From assembly GCA_934754425.1 (NCBI GenBank), contig CAKVIN010000010.1, positions 20,553 through 84,552 on the forward strand: a stretch of DNA of 64,000 bases, read 5' to 3'. Origin of the DNA: an uncultured Candidatus Melainabacteria bacterium. GTDB taxonomy: Bacteria > Cyanobacteriota > Vampirovibrionia > Gastranaerophilales > Gastranaerophilaceae. The notes under the pieces were generated by a model. The model ran no database searches. It saw only the letters and a program-made list of their open reading frames with translations, and was not told where the DNA came from. Position numbers and translations under genes: made by a program. Below are positions 34,001 to 44,191 of the stretch, piece by piece. The stretch's first letter is position 1. Each line of letters begins with the position of its first letter.

Positions 34001-34257
34001 CGTTTCAATATTCCTAATTCTTAATTATTGGGTTGTAATATTATTGTACAATTGACATTATATTTCAATTAAAAACCCAAAACAAATTTTTATTGCCAAT
34101 TTGTTACAAAATATTAATCAACATATATTATATTTTAACTCATATATTACGCTTTGTAAAGATTTTTATATATTTACGTTATAAATCATGTAAATAGTGG
34201 AATTAACAAAGTATATAGCAATATTTTTGTTACAAAAATTTACAAAGGAGTTTAAAA

Positions 34258-34572
34258 TTGGTTGCGGCTATTAATGCAATAAGTTCATCAGGTTATGATG
34301 CGGAGTATCAAAGAATACTTCAAGAACTAATGCGACTTGGCATTTCGCCTAGCGGCAACAAAACTATTGATAAAGGCAAGCTTGAACAAGCCAAAACCGA
34401 ATTAATACAGAAAATTCAAAATAAAAATCAAGAAGAAGAAAAAAACGAATTACAAGTTGAAACTATCGGTGCTGTTCAAGATTCACAAGATTCTAAGCGT
34501 GCTCAAATGGAAGAACAGCGTTTAGGAGCTATGACAATTGCTGAATTAAACAGAATGTATTTTGGAATTTAA
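34258..34572 (+). CDS. Small charged protein of unknown function
   Basis: The 104-residue protein starts at TTG behind AAAGGAG. It has an N-terminal helix with YDAEYQRILQELMRLGISPSGNKTIDKGKL, a Gln/Glu/Lys-rich coiled middle and a C-terminus MTIAELNRMYFGI. I cannot name the family. The 257 bp upstream, facing the TpsB gene, hold no other gene; a GTTACAAAAATTTAC stretch lies just before the ribosome binding site. Confidence 0.7.
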   Translation: MVAAINAISSSGYDAEYQRILQELMRLGISPSGNKTIDKGKLEQAKTELIQKIQNKNQEEEKNELQVETIGAVQDSQDSKRAQMEEQRLGAMTIAELNRMYFGI

Positions 34573-34716
34573 AACAAATAATATTTATTTTTGCCTAAGT
34601 GGTTTATTTTTTACAATTTCGGATTGTAAATTTATATTGTTCTTGATATACTTCATTTGTGTATTGTGCAGTGTGTATTCATTGTAAATAAATGTAAAGT
34701 TCATGCTCAAATATTA

Positions 34717-34745
34717 GCAAAAAATATTTTTTTTAGAACTTTAAA
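34717..34745 (+). promoter_or_regulatory. Shared element GCAAAA-N15-ACTTTAAA
   Basis: GCAAAA (34717-34722), 15 bases and ACTTTAAA (34738-34745) lie 25 bases before the ATG at 34771. This is the weakest of the six members, but spacing and orientation are kept on the opposite strand from the others. Confidence 0.45.
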
Positions 34746-34770
34746 TATATAGTTACCAGATGGGGTTTGT

Positions 34771-35844
34771 ATGATTGGACCAATTAAACTAACAGAAAAT
34801 AATCTTAGATTTGGTGCCAAACCGGAGAAGAAAGAAAGCGGTGAGGCAGAATCTCGTATTCTTCCAAACACTCTTAAAACAAGGGTTGAACAGAAGTTTC
34901 AAAAAACAAGTAATGCAATTTTGCAGTATCCGGTAAAAGGTTTAAGAGGTGATGTAAACTCAGACTTTTACGAATTTTTGTCAATGGGAATCGTACCTTA
35001 TGTAGTAGGTAGCGGCATGTTTATGGGATTATTCAACATGCTAAAAGATTTGAATCCAAAATCTCAAAAAATTGCAAGCATTAATGGTAACAAAATGGCT
35101 TTGGGAGTTGTTTTATATGGTCTTATGAAAACACTTTCAAATGATTTAGTAACTAGACCTGTTTATTGGGGAACCGGAGTTGACATAGAACTTCCGATTG
35201 AGCATGTTTATTATCCGCTTCCAAAAGAAGCCGGAGAAGCTGCAAACATCATCCCTCAAATTCAACAAAGAAAAGTTTATGACAGTAGAGAATTTTTCAG
35301 AAAAGATTTAATCCAAAAAGATTATGGTATTGAATATTATGATAAAATCGCTAAAAAGATTGGTTTAGGCGAAAATCTAAACGATTCCGTAACAGAAACA
35401 ACTCCTATTATTCAAAGCATTGTTTCGACCACAAAAACAGCAAAAAGTTTATCTTCTTATGCTTGGGCAGGAGTTGGGATTGGTTTAGCAATGCAAAATA
35501 GCTGGAGCAATTTCTTCGACGCTATAGCAAATAGAAAACGTCACATCGCAAAACCTAACGAAGGTTTAGCAACAAAAATCGGCAGTCGCATGAAAAATGC
35601 CGGAGAAAATTTTGTTGACATCTCAAAAACATTTGGAAAATCTTTTACAGAAGCTTGTAAAACTCTTTGGACCGGTGAAGCAGGAAAAAGCGGTTTTATG
35701 AAACATGCCGGCAAAGGCTGGTTAATGTTTACAACAGCATTAACAGTCGGCAGCGTTGCAAATGTTATTCACAAGGCAAGACATATGGGCAAATTGGCAA
35801 ACAAAGATATTATGGACAAATCTAAAGAAAGCACGGTGATTTAG
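34771..35844 (+). CDS. Lineage-specific membrane-associated protein
   Basis: The 357-residue protein is not recognised. The N-terminus (MIGPIKLTENNLRFGAKPEKK) is polar with an FGAK motif. Hydrophobic segments lie near 70-92, 105-120, 225-243 and 310-330. It starts an operon: the 852-residue protein begins 1 bp after its stop codon, and the GH13 gene follows. The ribosome binding site (GATGGGG) is weak. Confidence 0.75.
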   Translation: MIGPIKLTENNLRFGAKPEKKESGEAESRILPNTLKTRVEQKFQKTSNAILQYPVKGLRGDVNSDFYEFLSMGIVPYVVGSGMFMGLFNMLKDLNPKSQKIASINGNKMALGVVLYGLMKTLSNDLVTRPVYWGTGVDIELPIEHVYYPLPKEAGEAANIIPQIQQRKVYDSREFFRKDLIQKDYGIEYYDKIAKKIGLGENLNDSVTETTPIIQSIVSTTKTAKSLSSYAWAGVGIGLAMQNSWSNFFDAIANRKRHIAKPNEGLATKIGSRMKNAGENFVDISKTFGKSFTEACKTLWTGEAGKSGFMKHAGKGWLMFTTALTVGSVANVIHKARHMGKLANKDIMDKSKESTVI

Positions 35845-35845
35845 T

Positions 35846-38404
35846 ATGGCTATAAATTCTATTACACCAAATAAAATTGATAATAATACTAAAATACACA
35901 AGCCTTATCGTGAGGCTACCGGCACAATTAGAACGGACAACAATGTTAAACCGTTACCGGCACAAGGTCATCTTGTTCACGATTCTATAGTAACTGTTCC
36001 AAAATATTTCTTAAAAGATGCAGCTTATGATATAAAAGCCATAAAAGACGGTTTTCAAGGCAATGCAAATGACCACCAATTAGGCAGACTTAACGATGTT
36101 GGCTTAAAACTTGGCGGTATTGGAATTGCTACAACATTAGCTGCAAGAACAAAAAATCCAATGCTTAGAATTATGGAATATGCAGGATTGGGAGCATTTC
36201 TTGCTTCAATGTCTTTATATCCAAAAGTTGCAATCAATGCACCTTCAAGAATTGTACAAGGCTTTGATATCGGTAAAGAATATATTGATGACCAAGGTCG
36301 TAAGAAAACTGTTTTACAAGACCCTAACTACGTACCATTTGATATGTACCAAGGCGAATACCCAGGTGAAGATTTAGATATAATCGGCGACAGAATGGGA
36401 TTACCAAGAGGTATTAAAAACAGAAACGATTTAATAAAAGAACAAATGAGAAAAATCGCAATCCAAAATAACACATTATGGATGATGACAGCCGGTGTTG
36501 CAACTCCTGTGATTACGGCATTAATGTGTTGCGGATTAGAAAAAATGATTTCTCCGGCTTTAGAAAGCGCAAGAAATGTTAAATATAATTCTCAAATAAA
36601 AAATGCTCTGGCAAAAACAACAAATATGTCAGACGATGTAAATTCAATTTCCGCTAATAGTTTAAGCAAAGAAGTTAAGAAAATTGTTGAAAATTACAAA
36701 GGCAAAGAATTACCGGAAGCTGAGTTTAATAATTTAGTAAGAATGTTTACAATAGAAATGGATGCTAACGCTTCTGAAGGTATTAAAGAAGACTTAACAA
36801 AATTATTTAGAAACGGAAACTCTTATTCACTTCAAGACAACACTTCAGACAAGATTATAAGTTCTATCAAGAAAAATATTCCATCCAGAAATCAAGCTGT
36901 TTTAGAAAAAATATTTGTACCAACAAACGAAGAAGCTTCTGCAATACTTGACAAATACGGCAAAAACATAACTTCTGAACAATTGATGAACATAAAAGGC
37001 GAATTCAGACAATTATTTGAAAGTAAAATGGCTGCAGAAAAAGGTGTTTCTCAAGAAGCATTAAAAGCTTATCAAAACGAAGTTTTAGAAAAAATTTCAA
37101 ATAAATTACAGAAACATCCTTCTCAGGTTGTTGACGAATCTAAAATTAAAAATGTTGTTGATTTTGCAAAAGTTCTAGGTGAGTTTAAAGAAAACCAAAA
37201 AGTTCTTGATAAGTGCAAATCATTCAAGATAGAATACGCTCCTGAAACCGTTTTAGCAAAATCTTACGGCAAATTTGAAAGCACACTACTTGACGTATTG
37301 GATATTAAATTCAAAGATTTGAAACAAATGCGCCAATCAGAAAAATATACTCAAGAAATTCTTGATAAAAAATTGCAAGAATTGGCAAAAGATGATGTGA
37401 AATATCAAAAAGCCGTAGAAAAACTTACCGAAGTTATGAGCGACATGGAAATCAAGCTTAATGGTAAAGGCGAAACGGACTCTCATTTAAAAGATTTGAT
37501 TACAGGTATCGAAAATAATTATAACAACACAGCAAAACGCTTGAACAGCATTGGCGAATTCAAAAACACAATTGATAAACTTGTAAAAGAAGACGTATCT
37601 ACTTTATCAAATTCTGTTGAAAACAGACAAGAATTATTTGATTTATTAGACGGTGTTAAAAAAGATAAATATGCCGGTGTAAATTATTGGGGACTAAAAG
37701 ATGCAGAACAACTTCAATATGCAAAAGATAATGCTAAAGGTGTAGGTTCTTCTAAAAATCTTGAAATTTCCAGAATTATTGAACGCTATCAAGGTGCTAA
37801 AAATTCTTTCAACAGAGTGTTACATATGTTAGATACATATAAACGTCCGGAAGCAGAAGGCGAATATGCAAAATCAGTATTAGCAAAAGGCAAAGAAGCT
37901 ATTTTAAATGCAACTTCTTCTGACCATACAATGAAATTGAACACTATAAATAATCCTGAATATTATAAAGACGTTATGCGTACAACTTGGAATCCAAATA
38001 ATATTCAAGAAAGCACAAAAGAAGCTATGAAAATTTCAAATAATTTAGAAACCGGTGACGTTGCAGGCAGATTTGCTAAATATTTGAAACGCTTCCAAGA
38101 TGTTATAGCAAATAACAATATTGACTTTACTAAACCATATCATATACTTGACGGTGGTGCGCCAATGCAATACACTAAATCAGAATTAACCAGAATGTCT
38201 AAATTTAACCTTATAGCTCAAAATTCAGTAGACTTGGTTAAGAATGCTGCAGAAAGAAGATATGGCAACCAAAAATGGTTAAGAGTTGCTTCCGCTATCG
38301 GCGGAACAGTAGTAGGTGCAACAATACTTGCACAATTCGGATTCGGAAAAATAAGAAACCCTCATAATATAGAGAAGCAGGTGAGTGATGATGCAAATAT
38401 CTAA
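35846..38404 (+). CDS. Large coiled-coil protein with membrane segments, unknown function
   Basis: The 852-residue protein is not recognised. It has hydrophobic segments near residues 85-130 (LKLGGIGIATTLAA...), 208-235 and 820-842, and between them a long Lys/Glu/Asn-rich helical region (about 245-700) with heptad-like stretches. Its N-terminus MAINSITPNKIDNN is polar. It lies between the 357-residue protein and the GH13 protein; the operon seems to encode a lineage-specific assembly. Its 3' end overlaps the next start by 17 bp. Confidence 0.78.
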   Translation: MAINSITPNKIDNNTKIHKPYREATGTIRTDNNVKPLPAQGHLVHDSIVTVPKYFLKDAAYDIKAIKDGFQGNANDHQLGRLNDVGLKLGGIGIATTLAARTKNPMLRIMEYAGLGAFLASMSLYPKVAINAPSRIVQGFDIGKEYIDDQGRKKTVLQDPNYVPFDMYQGEYPGEDLDIIGDRMGLPRGIKNRNDLIKEQMRKIAIQNNTLWMMTAGVATPVITALMCCGLEKMISPALESARNVKYNSQIKNALAKTTNMSDDVNSISANSLSKEVKKIVENYKGKELPEAEFNNLVRMFTIEMDANASEGIKEDLTKLFRNGNSYSLQDNTSDKIISSIKKNIPSRNQAVLEKIFVPTNEEASAILDKYGKNITSEQLMNIKGEFRQLFESKMAAEKGVSQEALKAYQNEVLEKISNKLQKHPSQVVDESKIKNVVDFAKVLGEFKENQKVLDKCKSFKIEYAPETVLAKSYGKFESTLLDVLDIKFKDLKQMRQSEKYTQEILDKKLQELAKDDVKYQKAVEKLTEVMSDMEIKLNGKGETDSHLKDLITGIENNYNNTAKRLNSIGEFKNTIDKLVKEDVSTLSNSVENRQELFDLLDGVKKDKYAGVNYWGLKDAEQLQYAKDNAKGVGSSKNLEISRIIERYQGAKNSFNRVLHMLDTYKRPEAEGEYAKSVLAKGKEAILNATSSDHTMKLNTINNPEYYKDVMRTTWNPNNIQESTKEAMKISNNLETGDVAGRFAKYLKRFQDVIANNNIDFTKPYHILDGGAPMQYTKSELTRMSKFNLIAQNSVDLVKNAAERRYGNQKWLRVASAIGGTVVGATILAQFGFGKIRNPHNIEKQVSDDANI

Positions 38405-40154
38405 AATTATGCCTATTAATTTCAGGGCAATGGCTCCACAACAACAAGTTGAAACTCCAAAAGCACAAGAACAAAAAAATATTGATAGCGAAGTTTCCGC
38501 AAAATATTTACAAAATCTTGCCTTAATGAATGCTGCTTCCGTAAAAAAAGTTGATTTGAATTCAACAAAAACAGAACCATATAAAAACAACCTTAGAAGT
38601 ATGATTCAAAACAACGAATCCGTTATGATGGCAATTGTACCTAGAACATTCACAGCAAAAGATTTAAACGGTGATGATAAAGTTACATTATCAACAGGAG
38701 AAAAAAACGGTACTTTGTTGAGTGCAATTTCAAGACTTGACGAACTTAAAGAAGATGGTATCAACACAATCCATATTTTACCGATACATCCAACAGGAAA
38801 GAAAAACGCAATGGGTACAGCAGGTTCCTTGTATTCACCTGCAAAATACGTAACTGATGATGGTCACCTAGCAATTGATCCGATGATTGTTGACCAAAAC
38901 GACCCAAGAACTCCTGATGAACAATTTAAAGCTTTAATAGATGAATGTCATAAACGTGGAATCAAAGTAATGCTTGATTTACCAAGTTGTGCTTCTGTAG
39001 ATATGTTTGAAACAGAACCTGAACTTATGGCATACGGCAGAAACGGTGAAGATAAAACACCACAAGGTTGGGCTGATATCAGAATGTTTGAACCTTGGGC
39101 AGATGAAGCTCAAAGAACATTAAACCCAAAATTATTAGAAATGCACAAACAATACGTAGATGCTTGCATTGATTTAGGCATCGATGGTATAAGAGCCGAC
39201 GTTGCCAGAGCTAAACCTCCTGAATTTTGGGATCAACTTATCAAATATTCACACGAAAAAGATCCACAATTTGGTTGGTTAGCAGAAAGCTATACTTATG
39301 AATGCGCTTCTCCGATGGTAAATATGCCGTATGACAGACCGGAAGACTTACTTAAAGCCGGCTTTGATGATTACTACGGACAATATCACATTTTTCACGA
39401 TTGGAGAAATGCTTCCGAATTTGATGATTATGTAAAATTTAATCTTGATTTATCTCAAAAATTACCGGCAGGAAAAAGCGTTATCGGTTCATTTTTAACA
39501 CACGATGACAGTTCTTCAATGATACACGGTGGAGAAAATTTCTGCAAATTAACAACAATTTTGCAATCAACAATCCCAATGTGTAATCCATACTTCATTG
39601 ATGGATTCCAAACCGGTGATTATTACGATTATAAATACCGCAACACAGAAAACATAGAATCATTCAATGGTAATACATTAATGAATGAACACAGATATCG
39701 TTTAGCTCTATTCAATTTATCCAGAAAACCGGGTGGCGATTGTCCTGATATCGAAAGAGTTATGCGTGGTACATTAAAAATGAGAAGTGAAAATCTTGAT
39801 GTTCTTGCCGATAGAAATAGTAGTTTTATCGAATTAGACAAACGAGAAGACAAAAACGATCAAATTATTGCTTACGCAAGACACAATAGCAAAAACGGTA
39901 GAACAATACTTGTAGTTGCAAATAAAAACCCTAATAGAAATGTAACAGGTATTGTAGAAATTCCAGGATTAAAAGAAACACAAAAACTTAAAAATATGGT
40001 TCCGGAATACGGTGATACAAGTGAATTCCAAGTTGATGAAGATGAACTTAGAGTAAATCTTGCACCTTGCGATGCTTATGTTTTTGAAATCGACACTCCA
40101 AATATCGAAGAAGATAGAAAAGAACACGCTTTTAAACAAAAAGTTCATGATTAA
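38388..40154 (+). CDS. Alpha-amylase family (GH13) protein
   Basis: The 588-residue protein has a GH13 barrel. The catalytic Asp is in GIRADVARA near residue 270, the acid/base Glu in LAESY near 302 and the transition-state Asp in THDDSS near 373. Region I, usually DxxxNH, reads DLPSCAS and lacks the Asn-His pair, which may alter activity. A C-terminal beta domain follows (about 480-575). It starts MMQISKIMPINFRAM without a signal peptide. The ATG at 38388 follows GCAGGTGA. It may act on glycogen or be a noncanonical glycosidase; the operon context with membrane coiled-coil proteins is unusual. Confidence 0.88.
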   Translation: MMQISKIMPINFRAMAPQQQVETPKAQEQKNIDSEVSAKYLQNLALMNAASVKKVDLNSTKTEPYKNNLRSMIQNNESVMMAIVPRTFTAKDLNGDDKVTLSTGEKNGTLLSAISRLDELKEDGINTIHILPIHPTGKKNAMGTAGSLYSPAKYVTDDGHLAIDPMIVDQNDPRTPDEQFKALIDECHKRGIKVMLDLPSCASVDMFETEPELMAYGRNGEDKTPQGWADIRMFEPWADEAQRTLNPKLLEMHKQYVDACIDLGIDGIRADVARAKPPEFWDQLIKYSHEKDPQFGWLAESYTYECASPMVNMPYDRPEDLLKAGFDDYYGQYHIFHDWRNASEFDDYVKFNLDLSQKLPAGKSVIGSFLTHDDSSSMIHGGENFCKLTTILQSTIPMCNPYFIDGFQTGDYYDYKYRNTENIESFNGNTLMNEHRYRLALFNLSRKPGGDCPDIERVMRGTLKMRSENLDVLADRNSSFIELDKREDKNDQIIAYARHNSKNGRTILVVANKNPNRNVTGIVEIPGLKETQKLKNMVPEYGDTSEFQVDEDELRVNLAPCDAYVFEIDTPNIEEDRKEHAFKQKVHD

Positions 40155-40182
40155 ATATACGCAAACATTAAATAAATAACGC

Positions 40183-40207
40183 AAAAGACCGGCATGCCGG
40201 TCTTTTT
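40183..40207. terminator. Bidirectional terminator between GH13 and acetyltransferase genes
   Basis: AAAGACCGGCATGCCGGTCTTT is an inverted repeat with A and T runs, placed between two convergent genes. Confidence 0.93.
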
Positions 40208-40208
40208 A

Positions 40209-40772
40209 TTAAATATTATTTTGTTCAATTTTTCTTACAACTCTTGCAGGGTTTCCAACAGCTAAAGAATTCTCCGGTATATCTTTTGTTACAACTGAAC
40301 CTGCTCCAATAACGCATCCGTCACCAACTGTAACTCCGGGAAGAAAAATAACACTTCCACCAACCCAACAATTTTTACCGATTGTTATTGGTTTTGCTGT
40401 TTCTACAAACTTGTTTCTTGTTTTATAATCCAATGGATGAATTGGTGTATAAAATTGTGCATTAGGCCCAACAAGAGTATTGTCACCGATTTTAACTTTT
40501 GCACAATCTAAAACTACACAATTTGCATTAAAATAAACACCGTTACCTAACTCCGTATTGCAACCATAATCAAAGAAAACATTTGGGGTTACAAAACATC
40601 CTTCACCAACTTTGCCCAAAAAAGATTTTAAGATTTCTTCACGTTTTTGTGCATCTGGTTCTGCATTAAATTCTTTTGCTTTCTGTTGTGAAAGTTCTCT
40701 TAGTTTTATTAACTCTTCATCTTGCATTGGATAATAATCCAAGCCATTTATCATTTTATCAAATTCTCTCAT
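40209..40772 (-). CDS. Maltose/galactoside O-acetyltransferase-like hexapeptide protein
   Basis: The 187-residue protein has the Maa/LacA N-terminal helix MREFDKMINGLDYYPMQDEELI and a left-handed beta helix with hexapeptide repeats, including the catalytic His in QFYTPIHPLD near 105 and GGSVIFLPGVTVGDGCVIGAGSVVTKD. It transfers acetyl from acetyl-CoA to a sugar. A 12-codon upstream extension is open; the start at 40772 matches the family's N-terminus. Confidence 0.9.
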   Translation of the reverse strand: MREFDKMINGLDYYPMQDEELIKLRELSQQKAKEFNAEPDAQKREEILKSFLGKVGEGCFVTPNVFFDYGCNTELGNGVYFNANCVVLDCAKVKIGDNTLVGPNAQFYTPIHPLDYKTRNKFVETAKPITIGKNCWVGGSVIFLPGVTVGDGCVIGAGSVVTKDIPENSLAVGNPARVVRKIEQNNI

Positions 40773-40855
40773 AATTAGAATATAAACATCAAAGAGGTTA
40801 ACTGTCAATCAGACAATTAACCTCCTAGTTGATCTTTACTTCTTTTCTTTAAAAA

Positions 40856-41017
40856 CTATGATTGATAAGCGCCGGCTTGTTGTGCATAAGTCCAAGCTGA
40901 CATTTTTTTCAACTTATCATTTTCAGTTTCTTTTGGAACTGCATTATTGTGTTCCATATTAAACCAGACCGGTTTACTACCTGATGTATGGCCAATACCA
41001 CTTGCTTTAGGGTCCAT
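40856..41017 (-). CDS. 53-residue protein of unknown function
   Basis: The short protein reads MDPKASGIGHTSGSKPVWF and ends KKMSAWTYAQQAGAYQS. A strong GGAGGCAACT ribosome binding site precedes the ATG. The shared promoter-like element lies 53 bp upstream, which supports that the ORF is real although it is below usual length cutoffs. It may be a small structural or secreted protein; no family is recognised. Confidence 0.75.
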   Translation of the reverse strand: MDPKASGIGHTSGSKPVWFNMEHNNAVPKETENDKLKKMSAWTYAQQAGAYQS

Positions 41018-41070
41018 AGTTGCCTCCTTTTTTATTTAATATCTTCGTTTTTTTCGTACATCTATACATT

Positions 41071-41099
41071 AATAAAGTATTTTATTTTGTTTGAATTTC
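41071..41099 (-). promoter_or_regulatory. Shared element GAAATT-N15-ACTTTATT
   Basis: On the minus strand GAAATT (41094-41099), 15 bases and ACTTTATT (41071-41078) precede the 53-residue ORF. ATGAAAT at the 5' side also matches the element at 22129. Confidence 0.6.
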
Positions 41100-41189
41100 A
41101 TATTTTGTTTTTTTCTTTACAAATATTTACACAAGTCCTCAAATTATTTCTCATTTAATCTATAATATAAATACACAAAGGAGATTATT

Positions 41190-41756
41190 TTGGATATTTT
41201 AATGGATGATGTTACTGCCGGAATATTAGCAGAATTAGAAAAAACACAAAAAGAATTTTGGAATGTACCTAGAAAAACAGGTATATTATTAAATACATTT
41301 ATAAAAATGATGAACGCAAAAAGCGTATTAGAAATAGGAACTTCTAACGGATATTCCGGATTATGGCTATCTAAAGCGCTTAAAGAAACCGGTGGAAGAC
41401 TTACTACAATTGAATTTTATGATAAGCGTCAAAGTATTGCGATAGAAAATTTCAAAACTTGTGGAGTTATGGATATTGTTAGACCACTACAAGGTTCTGC
41501 GTGCGAAATTTTAGAATCTTTAGATGATAATGAAAAATTTGATTTTGTATTTATTGACGCTTGCAAAAAAGAATATGTAAAATATTTTGAACTCATAAAA
41601 CCACATTTAACTCAAAAAGCGATGATTGTTGCCGATAATATAATCTCTCATTCAGAAAAAGTTCAAGATTTTATTGCGGCTGTTGACGCTGATGAAGAAT
41701 TTCAATACGCAATTGTAGAAGTCCCAGGGGGAATTTTAACTGCATATAGAAATTAA
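41190..41756 (+). CDS. SAM-dependent O-methyltransferase (catechol OMT-like)
   Basis: The 188-residue protein has the SAM motif VLEIGTSNGYSGLWLS near residue 45, TTIEFYDKR near 73 and FDFVFIDACKKEYVKYF near 115 with the metal-binding Asp. It belongs to the family 3 O-methyltransferases. It starts at TTG behind AAAGGAG. Its substrate is unknown. Confidence 0.9.
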   Translation: MDILMDDVTAGILAELEKTQKEFWNVPRKTGILLNTFIKMMNAKSVLEIGTSNGYSGLWLSKALKETGGRLTTIEFYDKRQSIAIENFKTCGVMDIVRPLQGSACEILESLDDNEKFDFVFIDACKKEYVKYFELIKPHLTQKAMIVADNIISHSEKVQDFIAAVDADEEFQYAIVEVPGGILTAYRN

Positions 41757-41850
41757 ATTTCAAATTAAAACAGAAATTAGGTATTAACTTATAACAATAA
41801 ACCGCATTATATGTTACAATATAATTAGAATAGTTTATTGAGGTTTTATA

Positions 41851-44145
41851 ATGTACGAATTCCCGTTTGAGTTGGATGATTTTCAAAAAGAGGCTTGTGA
41901 GTGTATTACAAAAGGTGAAAGCGTTGTTGTATGCGCTCCTACAGGAGCCGGCAAGACTGTTATAGCACAACACGCAATCCATTGCGCTTTAGAACAAGGC
42001 AAAAGAGTTTTTTATACAACTCCACTTAAAGCATTATCAAACCAGAAATATAACGATTTTTCAGAAAAATACGGTTCTGATAAAGTTGGGCTTTTAACAG
42101 GTGATACTTCAATAAATCGTGGTGCACAAATTGTCGTAATGACAACAGAAGTCTTTAGAAATATGCTTTACGGCACAAATTTTGGTTCTGTTACTGATAA
42201 CTTAAAGGATGTTAAATACGTTATTTTAGACGAAGTTCACTATATGAACGATGAACAGCGTGGTACAGTTTGGGAAGAAAGCATTATTTATTGTCCGACA
42301 AATGTACAACTTGTAGCACTATCTGCAACTGTAGCAAACGCAGACAAGCTTACTGATTGGATTAATACAGTTCATTCTAAAACAGAATTGATTAATACTG
42401 ATTTTCGTCCGGTTCCATTGAGATTTTATTATTTTGATTCATCTCAACCGCATACATTACTTCCACTTTTGACTCCAAGCGGTGCTTTAAACAAAAAAAT
42501 CAAGCCGGAAAAGAAAGAATTTAAACGTGGAAAAGCTGTTCAAAAGAAAAATACAGTAAAAGATGTTGTAAGGAATTTGCATGAACAAAATATGTTGCCT
42601 GCAATCTATTTCACTTTTTCACGCAAAAAGTGTGATGAACAAATGGAAAAATGCGCATCATTATGTTTGATTACCCCTAAAGAGCAAGAGCAAATCAGAG
42701 AAATAATTGATGAATATATTGCAGAAAATCCTTATTTATATAAAAACAAGCATATTGAATACTTACTTCAAGGTGTTGCCTCACATCATGCCGGTTTACT
42801 TCCAGGCTGGAAAGTGCTTGTAGAAAAGCTTTTCCAAAAAGGATTAATTAAAGTTGTATTTGCGACAGAAACACTTGCTGCCGGAATCAACATGCCGGCA
42901 CGTTCCACTGTAATCAGTTCAATAAGCAAAAGAACTGATAGTGGACATAGAACTCTTACTCCTAGCGAATTTTTACAAATGTCAGGTCGTGCAGGTCGTA
43001 GAGGTATGGACGAAATCGGCTATGTTGTGATTGTAGGCAGTCCTTTCCAAACTCCGGAAGAGGTTGCAGAACTCGTTTTGAGTGAAGCTAATCCACTTGA
43101 AAGTAAATTCTCGCCAAGTTATTCAATGGTTTTAAATTTGCTTCAAAGATTTACTTTAGAAGAAGCTAAAGAACTTGTACTAAAGAGTTTTGGCTATTTT
43201 TCTTCTAACTATAGAATTGAACCTTTGATAAACTTAAAGAAAGAATTTGACCAAAAGATAGATGAATGCAATTCTTTTGAATGTTATTGCAAACGCACAA
43301 ACGAAGATTTGCTGGAATATAATAAAATTCGTGATATTTATGTTCAGAATAGAAGAGTGTTTAAAACTATTCAAAAACAAGAAAAGAAGAAAAACAGACC
43401 ACTTAGCGAAGAAGCGGTGGAATTTGGCAGACAAACAAAATTACTTCTTGAAAAAATGCACTCTTATCAGTGTGATACTTGTAAGTTATTCAAAAAGCAT
43501 ATGAAAAATATTGATTTGCTTGAAAGATATTTAACAAAAGAAAAAGCACTTGATAAGGAAATTGAAAAACAAAAAGATATATTTTGGAATAAATTCTTAT
43601 CTCATAGAGCTGTGCTTGCTGAATATGGGTACTTAAAAGATGATTATCCGACAGAAAAAGGGGTTACAATTTCTCAAATACGTTCAGAAAATGAATTGTT
43701 CCTTGCTCAAATAATTTTCTCAGGAGTGCTGGAAGGATTGACTCCTGCAGAATTAGCAAGTGTTGTTTGTGCTATTACAACAGAAGACATGAGAGCGGAT
43801 TTGTATTCACAACTGCCTTTATCACCTAATGTAAGAAAAAAACTCAACAAAATCAAAGATATTAGACGTGATTTAGATAAAAAACAAAAACATTATGATG
43901 TAGAAGATCCTATGTATATCAATGGATTTTATTCACCATTAATAGAAATGTGGGCTAATGGTGCCGAATGGGATAGTATTATTGATGAAGTCGACATGGG
44001 CGAAGGCGACATTGTAAGATGCTTTAAACGTGTAATTGACGTTTTAAGACAATTCTGTACTATTGCAAACATTCCTGAAGACTTAGTGTTTACAGCAAGA
44101 GAAGCAATTGACTTGATACAAAAAAGCCCGATTGATATAGATTAA
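41851..44145 (+). CDS. Ski2/Mtr4-like DExH-box RNA helicase
   Basis: The 764-residue protein has motif I CAPTGAGKTV near residue 29, motif II DEVH near 127, motif III SATVAN near 157, and motifs in FATETLAAGINMPARS near 338 and QMSGRAGRRGMDE near 376. A C-terminal DSHCT-like region follows (about 590-760). Helicases of this group in bacteria are found mainly in Cyanobacteria and Actinobacteria, and act in RNA processing. It supports a cyanobacterial-side lineage. Confidence 0.93.
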   Translation: MYEFPFELDDFQKEACECITKGESVVVCAPTGAGKTVIAQHAIHCALEQGKRVFYTTPLKALSNQKYNDFSEKYGSDKVGLLTGDTSINRGAQIVVMTTEVFRNMLYGTNFGSVTDNLKDVKYVILDEVHYMNDEQRGTVWEESIIYCPTNVQLVALSATVANADKLTDWINTVHSKTELINTDFRPVPLRFYYFDSSQPHTLLPLLTPSGALNKKIKPEKKEFKRGKAVQKKNTVKDVVRNLHEQNMLPAIYFTFSRKKCDEQMEKCASLCLITPKEQEQIREIIDEYIAENPYLYKNKHIEYLLQGVASHHAGLLPGWKVLVEKLFQKGLIKVVFATETLAAGINMPARSTVISSISKRTDSGHRTLTPSEFLQMSGRAGRRGMDEIGYVVIVGSPFQTPEEVAELVLSEANPLESKFSPSYSMVLNLLQRFTLEEAKELVLKSFGYFSSNYRIEPLINLKKEFDQKIDECNSFECYCKRTNEDLLEYNKIRDIYVQNRRVFKTIQKQEKKKNRPLSEEAVEFGRQTKLLLEKMHSYQCDTCKLFKKHMKNIDLLERYLTKEKALDKEIEKQKDIFWNKFLSHRAVLAEYGYLKDDYPTEKGVTISQIRSENELFLAQIIFSGVLEGLTPAELASVVCAITTEDMRADLYSQLPLSPNVRKKLNKIKDIRRDLDKKQKHYDVEDPMYINGFYSPLIEMWANGAEWDSIIDEVDMGEGDIVRCFKRVIDVLRQFCTIANIPEDLVFTAREAIDLIQKSPIDID

Positions 44146-44191
44146 AACAACAATTCTTAAGTATCAGTACTTATATAATTTCACTTACACA

